From positions 806,001-870,000 of the forward strand of contig NZ_CP108032.1 in the NCBI RefSeq assembly GCF_036169555.1: a stretch of DNA of 64,000 nucleotides. The letters are read 5' to 3'. Position numbers and translations under genes: made by a program. Under the pieces are notes generated by a model. The model was not told the DNA's origin. It did no database searches and saw nothing but the letters and a program-made list of their open reading frames with translations. Of the stretch, positions 52,821 to 63,753 are shown one piece after another (the first letter of the stretch is position 1; every line of letters begins with the position of its first letter). Source of the DNA: Streptomyces sp. NBC_00306. GTDB lineage: Bacteria; Actinomycetota; Actinomycetes; Streptomycetales; Streptomycetaceae.

Positions 52821-53425
52821 GGCCGCCGCCGTACCCAGACGAGCAGAACGACCGAGGCGACGGCGGCCAGCGCGCACCAGGTGGAGACGAACTCCTCACG
52901 CCACAGCAGGAGGCACACCACCGCGCCCACCCCCGCCACGATGCCGAGCAGCCGCAGCGCCGGGTCCCGGGCGAGGAGCAGCGCACCGACGGTGGCCAGC
53001 AGATAGCCGGCGATGATCAGCGGCGAGCGCGGCAGATCGAGGAGATAGCCGACGGTGTGGCCGCGGATCTCGGCGGTGACCGTCCGCGTGGCCAGGCAGT
53101 AGGAGAGAACGGCGGCGGTGGCCAAACCGGCCGCGAGGGGGACGACGAGCCTCTTGCGCACCTCGGCGGGCTCGGCGAGCAGGACTCCGAGCGGTACCCA
53201 CAGCGGCAGCAGGGGCAGAGCGATGGCGGCCCAGGCGTCGGTGGCCGCACCCGGCCCGCCGCCGCTGCGCCAGACGAGTGACTCGATGATCTGGTGCGCC
53301 CCGAGGAGCAGGGGCAGCGCGGCCAGCGGCAGATCGCCGACCCGGCGGACCCGGGCCACGCAGACCACCCCGATCGCGGCGATGCCGGTGCCCGCCACCA
53401 GATCCGCCGTCGCACTCCAGCACAT
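52787..53425 (-). CDS. DUF6629-like multi-pass membrane protein (212 aa)
   Basis: MCWSATADLVAGTGIAAIGV opens a seven-helix hydrophobic protein with LLLGAHQIIESLVWRSGGG between helices 2 and 3 and WCALAAVASVVLLVWV near the end. The MCWSATAD/HQxxE pattern matches a family of actinobacterial membrane proteins of unknown role, which I remember as DUF6629. Convergent with the MFS gene, overlapping its 3' end by about 30 bases. Divergent from the GntR gene. Confidence 0.8.
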   Translation of the reverse strand: MCWSATADLVAGTGIAAIGVVCVARVRRVGDLPLAALPLLLGAHQIIESLVWRSGGGPGAATDAWAAIALPLLPLWVPLGVLLAEPAEVRKRLVVPLAAGLATAAVLSYCLATRTVTAEIRGHTVGYLLDLPRSPLIIAGYLLATVGALLLARDPALRLLGIVAGVGAVVCLLLWREEFVSTWCALAAVASVVLLVWVRRRPQPPAAPRVAV

Positions 53426-53490
53426 GGGGTAGGTGTTACCCGAGGCGCACAGAAACGTACCCGCGGACCGCGGAGCACGTGGTAATTTCG

Positions 53491-53509
53491 GTATACCCGT
53501 TGTATGCAA
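53491..53509. promoter_or_regulatory. GTATAC/GTATGC site before gntR
   Basis: GTATAC-CCGTT-GTATGCAA, with TTGTATGCAA forming a TTG...CAA element of the kind bound by FCD-type GntR proteins. The same GTATAC-N5-GTATGC spacing recurs at 56452-56468. Confidence 0.65.
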
Positions 53510-53525
53510 CCAAGTGGGGGTAGCC

Positions 53526-54152
53526 GTGGCGTCGGGCCGGGACAAGGCGTACGCGTATCTGAAGGACCATGTCCTCACCGATCCCGACATGCAGGGCACC
53601 TTCCTCTCGGAGCAGGACCTCGCCGACCGCATCGGGGTCTCCCGCACCCCCATCCGGGAAGCGCTGCTGCTGCTCGCCGCCGAGGACCTGGTGCGCCTGG
53701 TGCCCAAGCGCGGCGCACAGGTCGTGCCGCTGACGGGCCGTGAGATCACCGAACTGATGGAGCTGCGCGGGATCGTCGAGCGGTACGCGGCCGAGCAGCT
53801 CATCTCGCGCGGTGGTACGCCGATGCGGGAGCTGAACGACATCCTGGAGCGACAGCGGACGTTGAGCACGCCCGGCCAGGCCAGGGAGTTCATCGCGGTC
53901 GACCATCTCTTCCACGCCACGATCGTCTCGGCGGTGGGCAACGCGCTGCTGGACCGGCACTACGACGGGCTGCGCAGCCGGCAGATCCGGGCGGGCGTGG
54001 TGGCCCTGTTCAACCAGCACGGGCGCCAGGCGGCGGTGCTGGAGGAACACCATGCGATCCTCTCGGCGATCGCCTCCGGTGATGCCGAAGCGGCGTGCGC
54101 CGCGATCGACAGCCACCTGGAGACGACACTCAAGGTGCTCCTCGCGGGTTAG
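53526..54152 (+). CDS. GntR-family regulator, FCD (FadR-like) type (208 aa)
   Basis: Winged HTH (GTFLSEQDLADRIGVSRTPIREALLLLAAEDLVRLVPKRGAQV) and an all-helical FCD domain with metal-binding type residues (FIAVDHLFHATIVSAVGN...EEHHAILSAIASGD). GGGGG precedes the GTG. It is convergent with the nitrilase gene. Matching GTATAC/GTATGC sites before itself and before the MHS transporter operon indicate it controls both. FCD regulators sense small organic acids, which fits a transporter-amidase/nitrilase target. Confidence 0.93.
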   Translation: MASGRDKAYAYLKDHVLTDPDMQGTFLSEQDLADRIGVSRTPIREALLLLAAEDLVRLVPKRGAQVVPLTGREITELMELRGIVERYAAEQLISRGGTPMRELNDILERQRTLSTPGQAREFIAVDHLFHATIVSAVGNALLDRHYDGLRSRQIRAGVVALFNQHGRQAAVLEEHHAILSAIASGDAEAACAAIDSHLETTLKVLLAG

Positions 54153-54209
54153 ACCGTGCGTGCGGGGCCCGATCCCGAAGGTCCGGGCCCCGCTCCCATC
54201 CGACCGGCG

Positions 54210-55007
54210 TCAGGCGCGCAGCCTGCGGTTGGCCAGGACCGGAATGGCCCGGCGTACCGCCGCGACCTCGTCGGGGTCGATGTCCGCCACCAGCAGACCG
54301 GGACCCGCCTCCAACCGCTGCCGCACGGTCCCGTCCGGGCCGACGACCGCGCTGTGGCCGATCCCGGTCGGCGCCTTCGAGGTCACCGTCGCGCCGGACG
54401 CGAGCGGGTCCGCCTGACCCACGGCTGCGACCCACAGGGTGGCGTCGAGCGCCCGGGCGCGGGTGAGCAGTTCCCACTGGTCACGCTTGCCGGGACCGGC
54501 TCCCCAGGACGCGGGCAGCAGGGTGAGCACGGCTCCGGCGTCGGCGTGCGCCCGGAACAGTTCGGGGAACCGGACGTCGTAGCAGGTGGCCAGGCCGACG
54601 CGGACACCGTCGACGTCGATCGTGACCACCTCCGACCCGGCGGCGACGGTGTCCGACTCGGCGAAGCCGAAGGCGTCGTACAGGTGGATCTTGTCGTAGG
54701 CCGCCTCGACGCCGGGGCCCGTGGCCAGCAGCGTGTTGGTCACCTTGCCGTCGGCGGCCGGGGTGAACATGCCGGCGACCACCACCAGTCCGGCCTCCTC
54801 GGCGATCCGCCGGACCTCGGTGGCCCACGGGCCGTCGAGCGGTTCGGCGATCGGACCGAGGCGGGTTCCGAAGCAGGCCATCGCGGCCTCGGGGAAGACG
54901 ACGACACGTGCGCCGGACTCCGCCGCGCGGTGAGCCTGTTCCCGCAGGACGGCGAGGTTCTGTGCCGGGTCGGGGCCGGTGGTGATCTGGCTCAGGGCGA
55001 TGCGCAT
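54210..55007 (-). CDS. Carbon-nitrogen hydrolase, nitrilase superfamily (265 aa)
   Basis: Catalytic Glu40 (VVFPEAAM), Lys106 (AAYDKIHLYDAFGF) and Cys142 (ATCYDVRFPEL) are all present, with LFRAHADAGAVLTLLPASW. The pattern is that of Nit2/omega-amidase and carbamoylase-like amidases rather than true nitrilases. Hydrolyses an amide or similar C-N bond. It lies 25 bases downstream of the MHS transporter, so the imported compound is probably the substrate. Reading ends close to the convergent gntR. Confidence 0.93.
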   Translation of the reverse strand: MRIALSQITTGPDPAQNLAVLREQAHRAAESGARVVVFPEAAMACFGTRLGPIAEPLDGPWATEVRRIAEEAGLVVVAGMFTPAADGKVTNTLLATGPGVEAAYDKIHLYDAFGFAESDTVAAGSEVVTIDVDGVRVGLATCYDVRFPELFRAHADAGAVLTLLPASWGAGPGKRDQWELLTRARALDATLWVAAVGQADPLASGATVTSKAPTGIGHSAVVGPDGTVRQRLEAGPGLLVADIDPDEVAAVRRAIPVLANRRLRA

Positions 55008-55032
55008 GGGGGTCCTTTCCGGGGTGCTGAGG

Positions 55033-56400
55033 TCAGCCGGCGGTGGTCGTGGCCGGAGAGCCGACGGCCGGCTGCGGGTGCTCCGCGGCCATCGGCGTGT
55101 CCTCGTCGTCGGTGCCGTCGCGGCCGAGGAGGAGTCCGGTGACGGTGACGGCGGCGGTCACCGCGACGTACAGGGCCAGCGGGATCCAGCTGTCGTAGGC
55201 GTCGAGCAGTGCGGTGAACAGCAGGGGCGCGACGGCGCCGCCGATCACGCCGGCCAGGGTGTAGGCCAGCGAGGAGCCGGTGTAGCGGAGCCGGGGGGTG
55301 AACTGCTCGGCGATGAAGGCCGCCTGCGGACCGTACATGAGCGAGTGGAGCGCGAGCGCGACGACCACTCCGACCACGAGCAGCGGCCAGCTGCCGCCGC
55401 CGATCATGGGGAAGAAGAGGAACGGCCAGATACCGGCGGCCGCGGCGGACACTCCGTACACCAGACGGCGGTTGACGCGGTCCGAGAGCGCTCCGGCGAG
55501 CGGGATCAGGGCGACCTGGAGCGAGGAGCCGATGAGGACGGCCGCGAGGGCGGAGCCGCGGGACATGCCGAGTTCACCGGTCGCGTAGGTCAGCACGAAG
55601 ACGGTGAACAGCGCGTAGAGCACGTCGGGGGCGACGCGGCTGAGGATCGCCGCGGCCAGGGCGCGGGGATGGGTCGCGAAGACCTCCTTGATGGGCGCCT
55701 CCGGGCGGGTCTGCTCGGCCTCCATCGCCTTGAAGACCGGCGTCTCCTCCAGCTTGGCCCGGATCCACAGACCGAAGCCGACCAGGACTCCGGAGAGCAG
55801 GAAGGCCACGCGCCAGCCCCAGGACAGGAACTGGTCCTCGGTGAGCAGGACGCCGAGGGCGGCGAGCACACCGTTGGCCAGCAGGTTTCCGGCGGGCGGG
55901 CCGATCTGGGCGGCCGAGGCGTAGAACCCGCGCTTGCGCGGATCGCCGAACTCGCTGGACAGCAGTACGGCGCCGCCCCACTCACCGCCGACGCCGACAC
56001 CCTGGGCGAACCGCAGCAGCACCAGCACGATCGGGGCCGTCACGCCGATCGTGGCGTACGTCGGCAGGAGACCGATCAGCAGGGTCGCGGCGCCGATCAG
56101 GACAAGGGTCGCGATCAGGACCTTCTTGCGGCCGATGACGTCTCCGAGCCGGCCGAAGACGAAGCCGCCGAGCGGGCGGGAGACATAGCCGACCGCGTAG
56201 GTGGAGAAGGCCAGCAGCGTCCCGGTCGTGGGGTCACCCGACGGGAAGAAGAGGTCGCCGAAGACCAGGGCCGCCGCCGCGGAGTAGATGGCGAAGTCGT
56301 ACCACTCCAGGGCGGTACCGGTGAGGCTGGCGAAGAAGGCGCGGCGGACCGCCGGCCTGCCGCCCCGGGGCTTGTCGATGCTGGTGCTGGTGCGCTTCAC
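55033..56400 (-). CDS. MHS-family MFS importer (455 aa)
   Basis: Metabolite:H+ symporter family (ShiA/ProP-like): FASLTGTALEWYDFAIYSAAAALVF, GRLGDVIGRKKVLIATL, GGEWGGAVLLSSEF and KLEETPVF are hallmark segments; 12 helices. MHS proteins import organic acids, betaines or aromatic acids. GTG start with GGACGGAAACC upstream. First gene of an operon with the nitrilase and divergent from DUF2848, with a palindromic control site between. Confidence 0.93.
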   Translation of the reverse strand: MKRTSTSIDKPRGGRPAVRRAFFASLTGTALEWYDFAIYSAAAALVFGDLFFPSGDPTTGTLLAFSTYAVGYVSRPLGGFVFGRLGDVIGRKKVLIATLVLIGAATLLIGLLPTYATIGVTAPIVLVLLRFAQGVGVGGEWGGAVLLSSEFGDPRKRGFYASAAQIGPPAGNLLANGVLAALGVLLTEDQFLSWGWRVAFLLSGVLVGFGLWIRAKLEETPVFKAMEAEQTRPEAPIKEVFATHPRALAAAILSRVAPDVLYALFTVFVLTYATGELGMSRGSALAAVLIGSSLQVALIPLAGALSDRVNRRLVYGVSAAAAGIWPFLFFPMIGGGSWPLLVVGVVVALALHSLMYGPQAAFIAEQFTPRLRYTGSSLAYTLAGVIGGAVAPLLFTALLDAYDSWIPLALYVAVTAAVTVTGLLLGRDGTDDEDTPMAAEHPQPAVGSPATTTAG

Positions 56401-56440
56401 GGTTTCCGTCCTTGTGCGAGGGCGTGATGTCGACCTTCCG

Positions 56441-56468
56441 GCATACTTCTTGTATACAGGTCGTATGC
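56441..56468. promoter_or_regulatory. Palindromic triple operator between MHS and DUF2848 genes
   Basis: GCATAC, then GTATAC, then GTATGC, each separated by exactly five bases, making a symmetric 28-bp array centred on GTATAC with an 11-bp period. GTATAC-N5-GTATGC is shared with the site before gntR. Best candidate operator of the GntR protein, able to control both divergent transcripts. Confidence 0.7.
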
Positions 56469-56521
56469 GCAACCCCTTGGCGCACATTCATCCGCTTCGC
56501 TTCCCCCGGTATGGAGAGATC

Positions 56522-57208
56522 ATGGCCCTGCTGAGCTTCGACCTTCCCGACGGATCGACCCGGGAGGTCGACGTCGTCCAGGTGCTCAACGCCGGATACG
56601 CCGGCCGCAGCCAGGACGACGTGGCGGCCCATGTGGCCGAGCTCGCCGAGCTGGGCGTGCCCGCCCCCTCGACGACCCCGGCGCTGTACCCGGTCTCCGC
56701 GTACCTGGCCCAGCAGACGGGACAGGTGGGCGCGCAGCACGGACGCACCTCCGGTGAGGCGGAGTGGGCTCTCGTCGTCGACCGTGACGGTGAGCTGCTG
56801 CTGACCGCCGCGTGCGACCACACCGACCGCGAGCTGGAGGTGCACGGCGTGGCCTGGAGCAAGAACGCGGGCCCCGATGTCCTCGCCCGGCGGGCCTGGC
56901 GGCTGGCCGATGTCGAGGACCGGCTCGACACGCTGACCCTGCGTGCCTGGGTGACCCACGACGGCGACGAGCTCCTCATCCAGAACGGCACGCTGGCCGA
57001 GCTGCTGACGCCGGCCTACTGGGCGGACGTGCTGCGCGGACGCGGTGATCTGATTCCCGGCACCGTGCTGATCTCGGGCACGATCCCGATGCGCGACGGC
57101 GTGGACCAGTTCGCCGGCCGCTGGCGCGTGGAGCTGGGCGACCCGGCCACCGGCGATGTCATCGACCTCGCGTACGACGTGGTGCCGCTGCCGGTGCCGA
57201 TCGGCTGA
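56522..57208 (+). CDS. DUF2848 protein (228 aa)
   Basis: MALLSFDLPDGSTREVDVVQ, LNAGYAGRSQDDVAAHVAEL, and a core with LYPVSAYLAQQTGQVGAQHGRTSGEAEWALVV and ACDHTDRELEVHGVAWSKNAG match DUF2848, whose fold is related to fumarylacetoacetate hydrolases. Function unknown; a hydrolase or hydratase on a small keto/carboxylic acid is plausible. GGAGAG precedes the ATG. Divergent from the MHS-nitrilase operon across the GTATAC array, so it should belong to the same regulon. Confidence 0.88.
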   Translation: MALLSFDLPDGSTREVDVVQVLNAGYAGRSQDDVAAHVAELAELGVPAPSTTPALYPVSAYLAQQTGQVGAQHGRTSGEAEWALVVDRDGELLLTAACDHTDRELEVHGVAWSKNAGPDVLARRAWRLADVEDRLDTLTLRAWVTHDGDELLIQNGTLAELLTPAYWADVLRGRGDLIPGTVLISGTIPMRDGVDQFAGRWRVELGDPATGDVIDLAYDVVPLPVPIG

Positions 57209-57301
57209 GCGGCCGTACGGGAGGGGCGACGGGTCCGAGCGGCGGGCGGGAGGCTCCGGGCGACGGACCGCGGCGGCAGAGCACCGTCCCCCACGGGTCC
57301 G

Positions 57302-57673
57302 TCAGGCAGGCTCGCCCTTCGGGGGTTCATGCAGCCCGAAGGGCGATCCCTGATCGTCGTGGCAGAACGTGAACCGGCCGAAGCGGGCGACCGTCTCCTC
57401 GTCCCCGCCGACGTCGAAGTCGTCGACGGTGCCCCCGAGTTCGGCGACCCGCGCCAGGGCGGTCCGCATGTCGTCGACGCGGAAGAAGAGGTACGGGCCG
57501 GCGCCGGGGTCGCTGCCGTGCACACCGCCCGGGACGTCCGGGGTGCGGATGGCGTAGCCGCCGCCCTCCGTCGTGCCCTCCTCGAAGGACCAGCCGAAGA
57601 GTCCGCCGTAGAACGCACGGGCCTGGGCGGGGTCGCCGACGCCCAGTTCGAAGAACGAGATCTCACCGGTCAT
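57302..57673 (-). CDS. VOC-family (glyoxalase-like) protein (123 aa)
   Basis: MTGEISFFELGVGDPAQARAF then YGGLFGWSF, and YLFFRVDDMRTALARVAELGG, the usual VOC pattern of Streptomyces small glyoxalase-like proteins. Metal ligands are not obvious beyond the first module. GGAAG upstream of the ATG. Function unknown. The 270 bases between it and mutA hold only the latter's control region. Confidence 0.88.
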   Translation of the reverse strand: MTGEISFFELGVGDPAQARAFYGGLFGWSFEEGTTEGGGYAIRTPDVPGGVHGSDPGAGPYLFFRVDDMRTALARVAELGGTVDDFDVGGDEETVARFGRFTFCHDDQGSPFGLHEPPKGEPA

Positions 57674-57946
57674 TGCGGGCTTCCGCCTTCCTGTGACTGT
57701 GCTGTCCACGCTACGGCCGTCGCCGGACCCGCGCACCCGGCTGTCCCACGGTCCGCGGCGCGCCGTCCCCTCCCCGGCCCGGCCGCCGACCCCGACACGA
57801 GGCGCGCGCGGCAGGGACGTTCCCGCACGTCGAACGGCCCGCGGAAATAGGGCATCGCCCGGGAAGGATCAAGAGCGACCGGGAGAGTGCAAGGTCACAG
57901 CCTTCTCCTCTGCTGCACAGTTGTGTGCTTGACCTAGCATCTGAGC

Positions 57947-59829
57947 ATGACGGTCCTCCCCGATGACGGGTTCTCACTGGCCGCCGAATTCCCGGATGCC
58001 ACCCACGAGCAGTGGCAGCAACTGGTCGCCGGCGTGCTGCGCAAGGCAGGCAAGGACACCGCGGACACGGCGGCAGAGGACGCGCTGTCCACAGCCATCG
58101 AGGACGGGATCTCCACCCGTCCTCTGTACACCGCGGGCGACGGCGCGTACGACAGCGCCGGCCTTCCCGGCTTCGCCCCCTTCACCCGGGGCGGCAGGCC
58201 CGAGGGCGGCGCGGTGTCCGGCTGGGACGTGCGCCAGCGCCACGACCGCCCGGATCCGGAGCGTACGAACGAAGCCGTCCTCGCGGACCTGGAGAACGGG
58301 GTCACCTCCCTCTGGCTCACCGTCGGGCCGGCCGGTGTCCCGGTCTCGGGCATGGCGACGGCCCTGAAGGACGTCTACCTCGACCTCGCTCCCGTCGTAC
58401 TCGACGCCGGTGCCGAATTCGACGCGGCGGCACGGGAGTTGCTGCGCATCCACGAGGAGCGCGGACTCGCTCCCGAGGCCGCGCTGGGCAACCTCGGCGC
58501 CGACCCCCTGGGGCATGCCGCGCGCACCGGTGCGTACGACGACCTCGCCGCGCACACCGCCGCCGCCGTCGAACTCGCCCGGCTGTGCCACACCTCCCGG
58601 CCCGGGCTGCGCGCCCTGACCGTCGACGCGCTGCCGTACCACGGGGCCGGCGCGTCCGCCGCGCAGGAACTCGGCTGCTCGCTGGCGACCGGCGTCGCCC
58701 TGCTGCGTGACCTCACCGCCGCCGGGCTCTCCGTCGAAGCCGCCTGCGGTCAGCTGGAGTTCCGGTACGCGGCCACCGCCGACCAGTTCCTCACCGTCGC
58801 CAAGCTCCGTGCGGCGCGCCGGGTGTGGGCGCGCGTCGCCGAGGCGTGCGGGGCCGGTTCCGCGGGCGCGCAGCGCCAGCACGCGGTGACGTCGCCGGTG
58901 ATGATGACCCGGCGCGACCCGTGGGTGAACATGCTGCGCACCACGGTCGCCTCGCTCGCCGCGGGGGTCGGCGGTGCCGACGCGGTGACCGTGCTCCCCT
59001 TCGACCACGCGCTCGGTCTCCCCGACGCGTTCGCCCGCCGTATCGCGCGCAACACCTCGACCATCCTCGTCGAGGAGTCGCACGTGGGCCGCGTGATCGA
59101 CCCGGCCGGCGGCTCCTGGTACGTGGAGCAGCTCACCGACGAGGTCGCGCAGGCGGCCTGGGCCTGGTTCCAGGAGATCGAGCGGGCCGGCGGGCTGCCC
59201 GCCGCGCTGCGCTCCGGCCTGGTGGCCGAGCGCATCGGCGCGACCTGGGAGAGCCGCAGCGCCTCGCTGGCCAAGCGGCGCGAACCGATCACGGGCGTCA
59301 GCGAGTTCCCGCTGCTGGCCCAGGCACCGGTGCAGCGCGACCCGGCGCCCGCCGCGCCCTCCGGCGGACTTCCCACCGTACGCCGCGACGAGGCGTTCGA
59401 GGCGCTGCGGGCCCGCTCGGACGCGCATCTGGCCGCCACCGGCGCCCGGCCGCGTGTCTTCGTCGCGGCCATCGGCCCGGCGGCCGCCCACACCGCGCGG
59501 GTGAGCTTCGCCGCCAACCTCTTCCAGGCCGGCGGCATCGAACCGGTCCACGACCCGGTGTCGGTCGACGCGGCCACGGCCGCCGAGGCGTTCACCGCGA
59601 GCGGGGCGCAGATCGCCTGCGTCTGCTCCAGCGACAGCCTCTACGCCGAGCACGCGGTGCCGGTGGCCGAGGCGCTCAAGGCGGCCGACGCGCGGCTTGT
59701 CCTCCTCGCCGGGCGTCCCGGCGACCAGCGTGAGACGTACGAACGGGCCGGAGTCGACGAGTTCGTCGTCGCGGGCGGCGACGCGGTCGCCGTCCTCACC
59801 ACCGTCCTCGACCGGATCGGAGTGGCGTG

Positions 59830-59830
<1 letters not shown>
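57947..59830 (+). CDS. mutA: Methylmalonyl-CoA mutase, small (beta) subunit (627 aa)
   Basis: Non-catalytic partner of the B12-dependent mutase that interconverts methylmalonyl-CoA and succinyl-CoA. TIM-barrel half ([30 protein letters not shown]...) and a C-terminal B12-domain-like Rossmann part lacking the DxHxxG cobalt-ligand motif, as expected of MutA. Little ribosome site; a TAGCAT -10-like box (57935-57940) ends seven bases before the ATG, so the mRNA may be leaderless. Overlaps mutB by TGATG. Confidence 0.95.
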
Positions 59831-62031
<2,201 letters not shown>

Positions 62032-62035
62032 GCTC

Positions 62036-63028
62036 ATGCCACCGACGATCGACATCGACAGTTACGTCAAGGGCGTACGTGAGGGGTCGCGCGCGTACAT
62101 CGCGCGCGCCGTCACGCTCGTGGAGTCCACCCGCGCCGATCACCGGACGCTGGCGCAGCAGTTGCTCACCGAGCTGTTGCCGTACGCCGGTTCGGCCCGG
62201 CGGGTGGGGATCAGCGGGGTGCCCGGGGTCGGAAAGTCCACCTTCATCGACGCGCTCGGGACGCTGCTGACCGGGCTCGGCCACCGGGTCGCGGTCCTCG
62301 CCGTCGATCCGTCGTCCAGCCGTACGGGCGGCTCCATCCTCGGCGACAAGACGCGGATGGAGCGGCTGTCGACGGACCCTGCGGCATTCGTCCGTCCCTC
62401 CCCCACCTCGGGCACGCTCGGCGGTGTCGCCAAGGCGACGCGCGAGACCATGATCGTGATGGAGGCGGCGGGCTACGACGTGGTGCTGGTCGAGACCGTC
62501 GGCGTGGGCCAGTCGGAGACGGCCGTGGCCAACATGGTGGACACCTTCCTGCTGCTCACCCTGGCCCGCACCGGCGACCAGCTCCAGGGCATCAAGAAGG
62601 GTGTGCTGGAGCTGGCCGACGTGATCACGGTGAACAAGGCCGACGGACCCCATGAGCGGGACGCCCGCTCCGCGGCACGTGAACTCGCGGGCGCCCTGCG
62701 GCTGATGCACCCCGCCGACGCGGCGTGGACTCCCCCGGTGCTGTCGTGCAGCGCACGGGAGGGCACGGGCCTGGACACGGTGTGGGAGCGGGTCGAGCAG
62801 CACCGCTCCCTGCTGGACTCGACGGGGCGCCTGGCGGCGAAGCGCCGTTCCCAGCAGATCGACTGGGCGTGGACGATGGTCCACGACGGGCTGCGCGACC
62901 GCCTGCGCGCGCATCCCGAGGTACGGGCACTCGCGCCCGATCTCGAACAGCAGGTCCGGGAAGGGCAGTTGACGGCGACGCTGGCGGCGGAACGCATCCT
63001 GGACGCGTTCTGGAAGCCGCAGGCGTAG
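62036..63028 (+). CDS. meaB: MeaB-type GTPase, mutase chaperone (330 aa)
   Basis: G3E-family GTPase protecting and reloading methylmalonyl-CoA mutase. Walker A GVPGVGKST, switch region DPSSSRTGGSILGDKTRM, Walker B VETVGVGQSE and NKADG specificity motif; C-terminal dimerisation arm. Starts five bases after mutB, so it is the third gene of the operon. Confidence 0.95.
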   Translation: MPPTIDIDSYVKGVREGSRAYIARAVTLVESTRADHRTLAQQLLTELLPYAGSARRVGISGVPGVGKSTFIDALGTLLTGLGHRVAVLAVDPSSSRTGGSILGDKTRMERLSTDPAAFVRPSPTSGTLGGVAKATRETMIVMEAAGYDVVLVETVGVGQSETAVANMVDTFLLLTLARTGDQLQGIKKGVLELADVITVNKADGPHERDARSAARELAGALRLMHPADAAWTPPVLSCSAREGTGLDTVWERVEQHRSLLDSTGRLAAKRRSQQIDWAWTMVHDGLRDRLRAHPEVRALAPDLEQQVREGQLTATLAAERILDAFWKPQA

Positions 63029-63313
63029 GGCGTTGCGGCGCGCAGTTGCTTTGCGCGCACCGCGCGGGGGTCGCGGCCGCCGGACCGGGGGTACTCGCGG
63101 GGCGGGGGCCGGGCGTTGGGTTCCGCCGCCGGGCCAGAAACGGTAGGCGGGGACGGTGGTCCCGGGCGCCGGGCCCGAAGCGGTGGTCGCGGTGGTCGAC
63201 CGAGGGCGGGTGCGGTGACCCCGGTCGCCGAGCCGGTGTGGCATTCTCGGTCGCCGGACCGGTGGTGTCCGGTCGCCGGACCGGTGGTGGTCGTGGGCGC
63301 GAGCATGGGCGCC

Positions 63314-63457
63314 GCCGAGCGTCAGCCCGGAACAGTGGTCCCAGGCACGGCCTCCCGGTTGTGGTTGCCGCGCCCGCGGTGGACCCGGCCACAGGCGTCG
63401 GCGGGGGCACCCTGAGCGGTGGTCGCAGCAACGCCCCTGGGCGTCGGTCCCGGGCGC
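63314..63457 (+). repeat. Long direct repeat, copy A
   Basis: Shares most bases with copy B at 63606-63753, including CCCGGAACAGTGGTCCC, CGCGCCCGCGGTGGAC and AGCAACGCCCCTGGGCGTCG. The offset is about 292 bases. Confidence 0.85.
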
Positions 63458-63605
63458 CGGCCCGGAGAGGCGGTCGTGGGCGGGCACGAGCCCGCAGCAC
63501 CTGTCCCGGACGTGGGCGCCCACCCGGAGCGTTGCCCTCGGACGGCGGAGCGACAGCAGCGGGCACCTGCCCGTGGTGGCCGCGGGCGCGAGCCGCAGCT
63601 TTAGT

Positions 63606-63753
63606 GCCGAGCGTGAGCCCGGAACAGTGGTCCCGGGCATGGCCTCCCGGTTGTGGTCCCCGCGCCCGCGGTGGACGCGGCCACAGGCGCCGGCGCGGGC
63701 GCCCTGCCTGAGGGCAAGTCGTAGCAACGCCCCTGGGCGTCGGTCCCGGGCGC
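63606..63753 (+). repeat. Long direct repeat, copy B
   Basis: Second copy of the block at 63314-63457, differing by scattered substitutions and a few inserted bases near 63708-63720. No flanking inverted repeats or transposase. Confidence 0.85.

Noticed and set aside
63249..63289. CRISPR array or terminal inverted repeat at the window end
   Set aside because: Repeats are direct, of irregular spacing, and lack unique spacers; no linear-replicon telomere hairpin series is evident.
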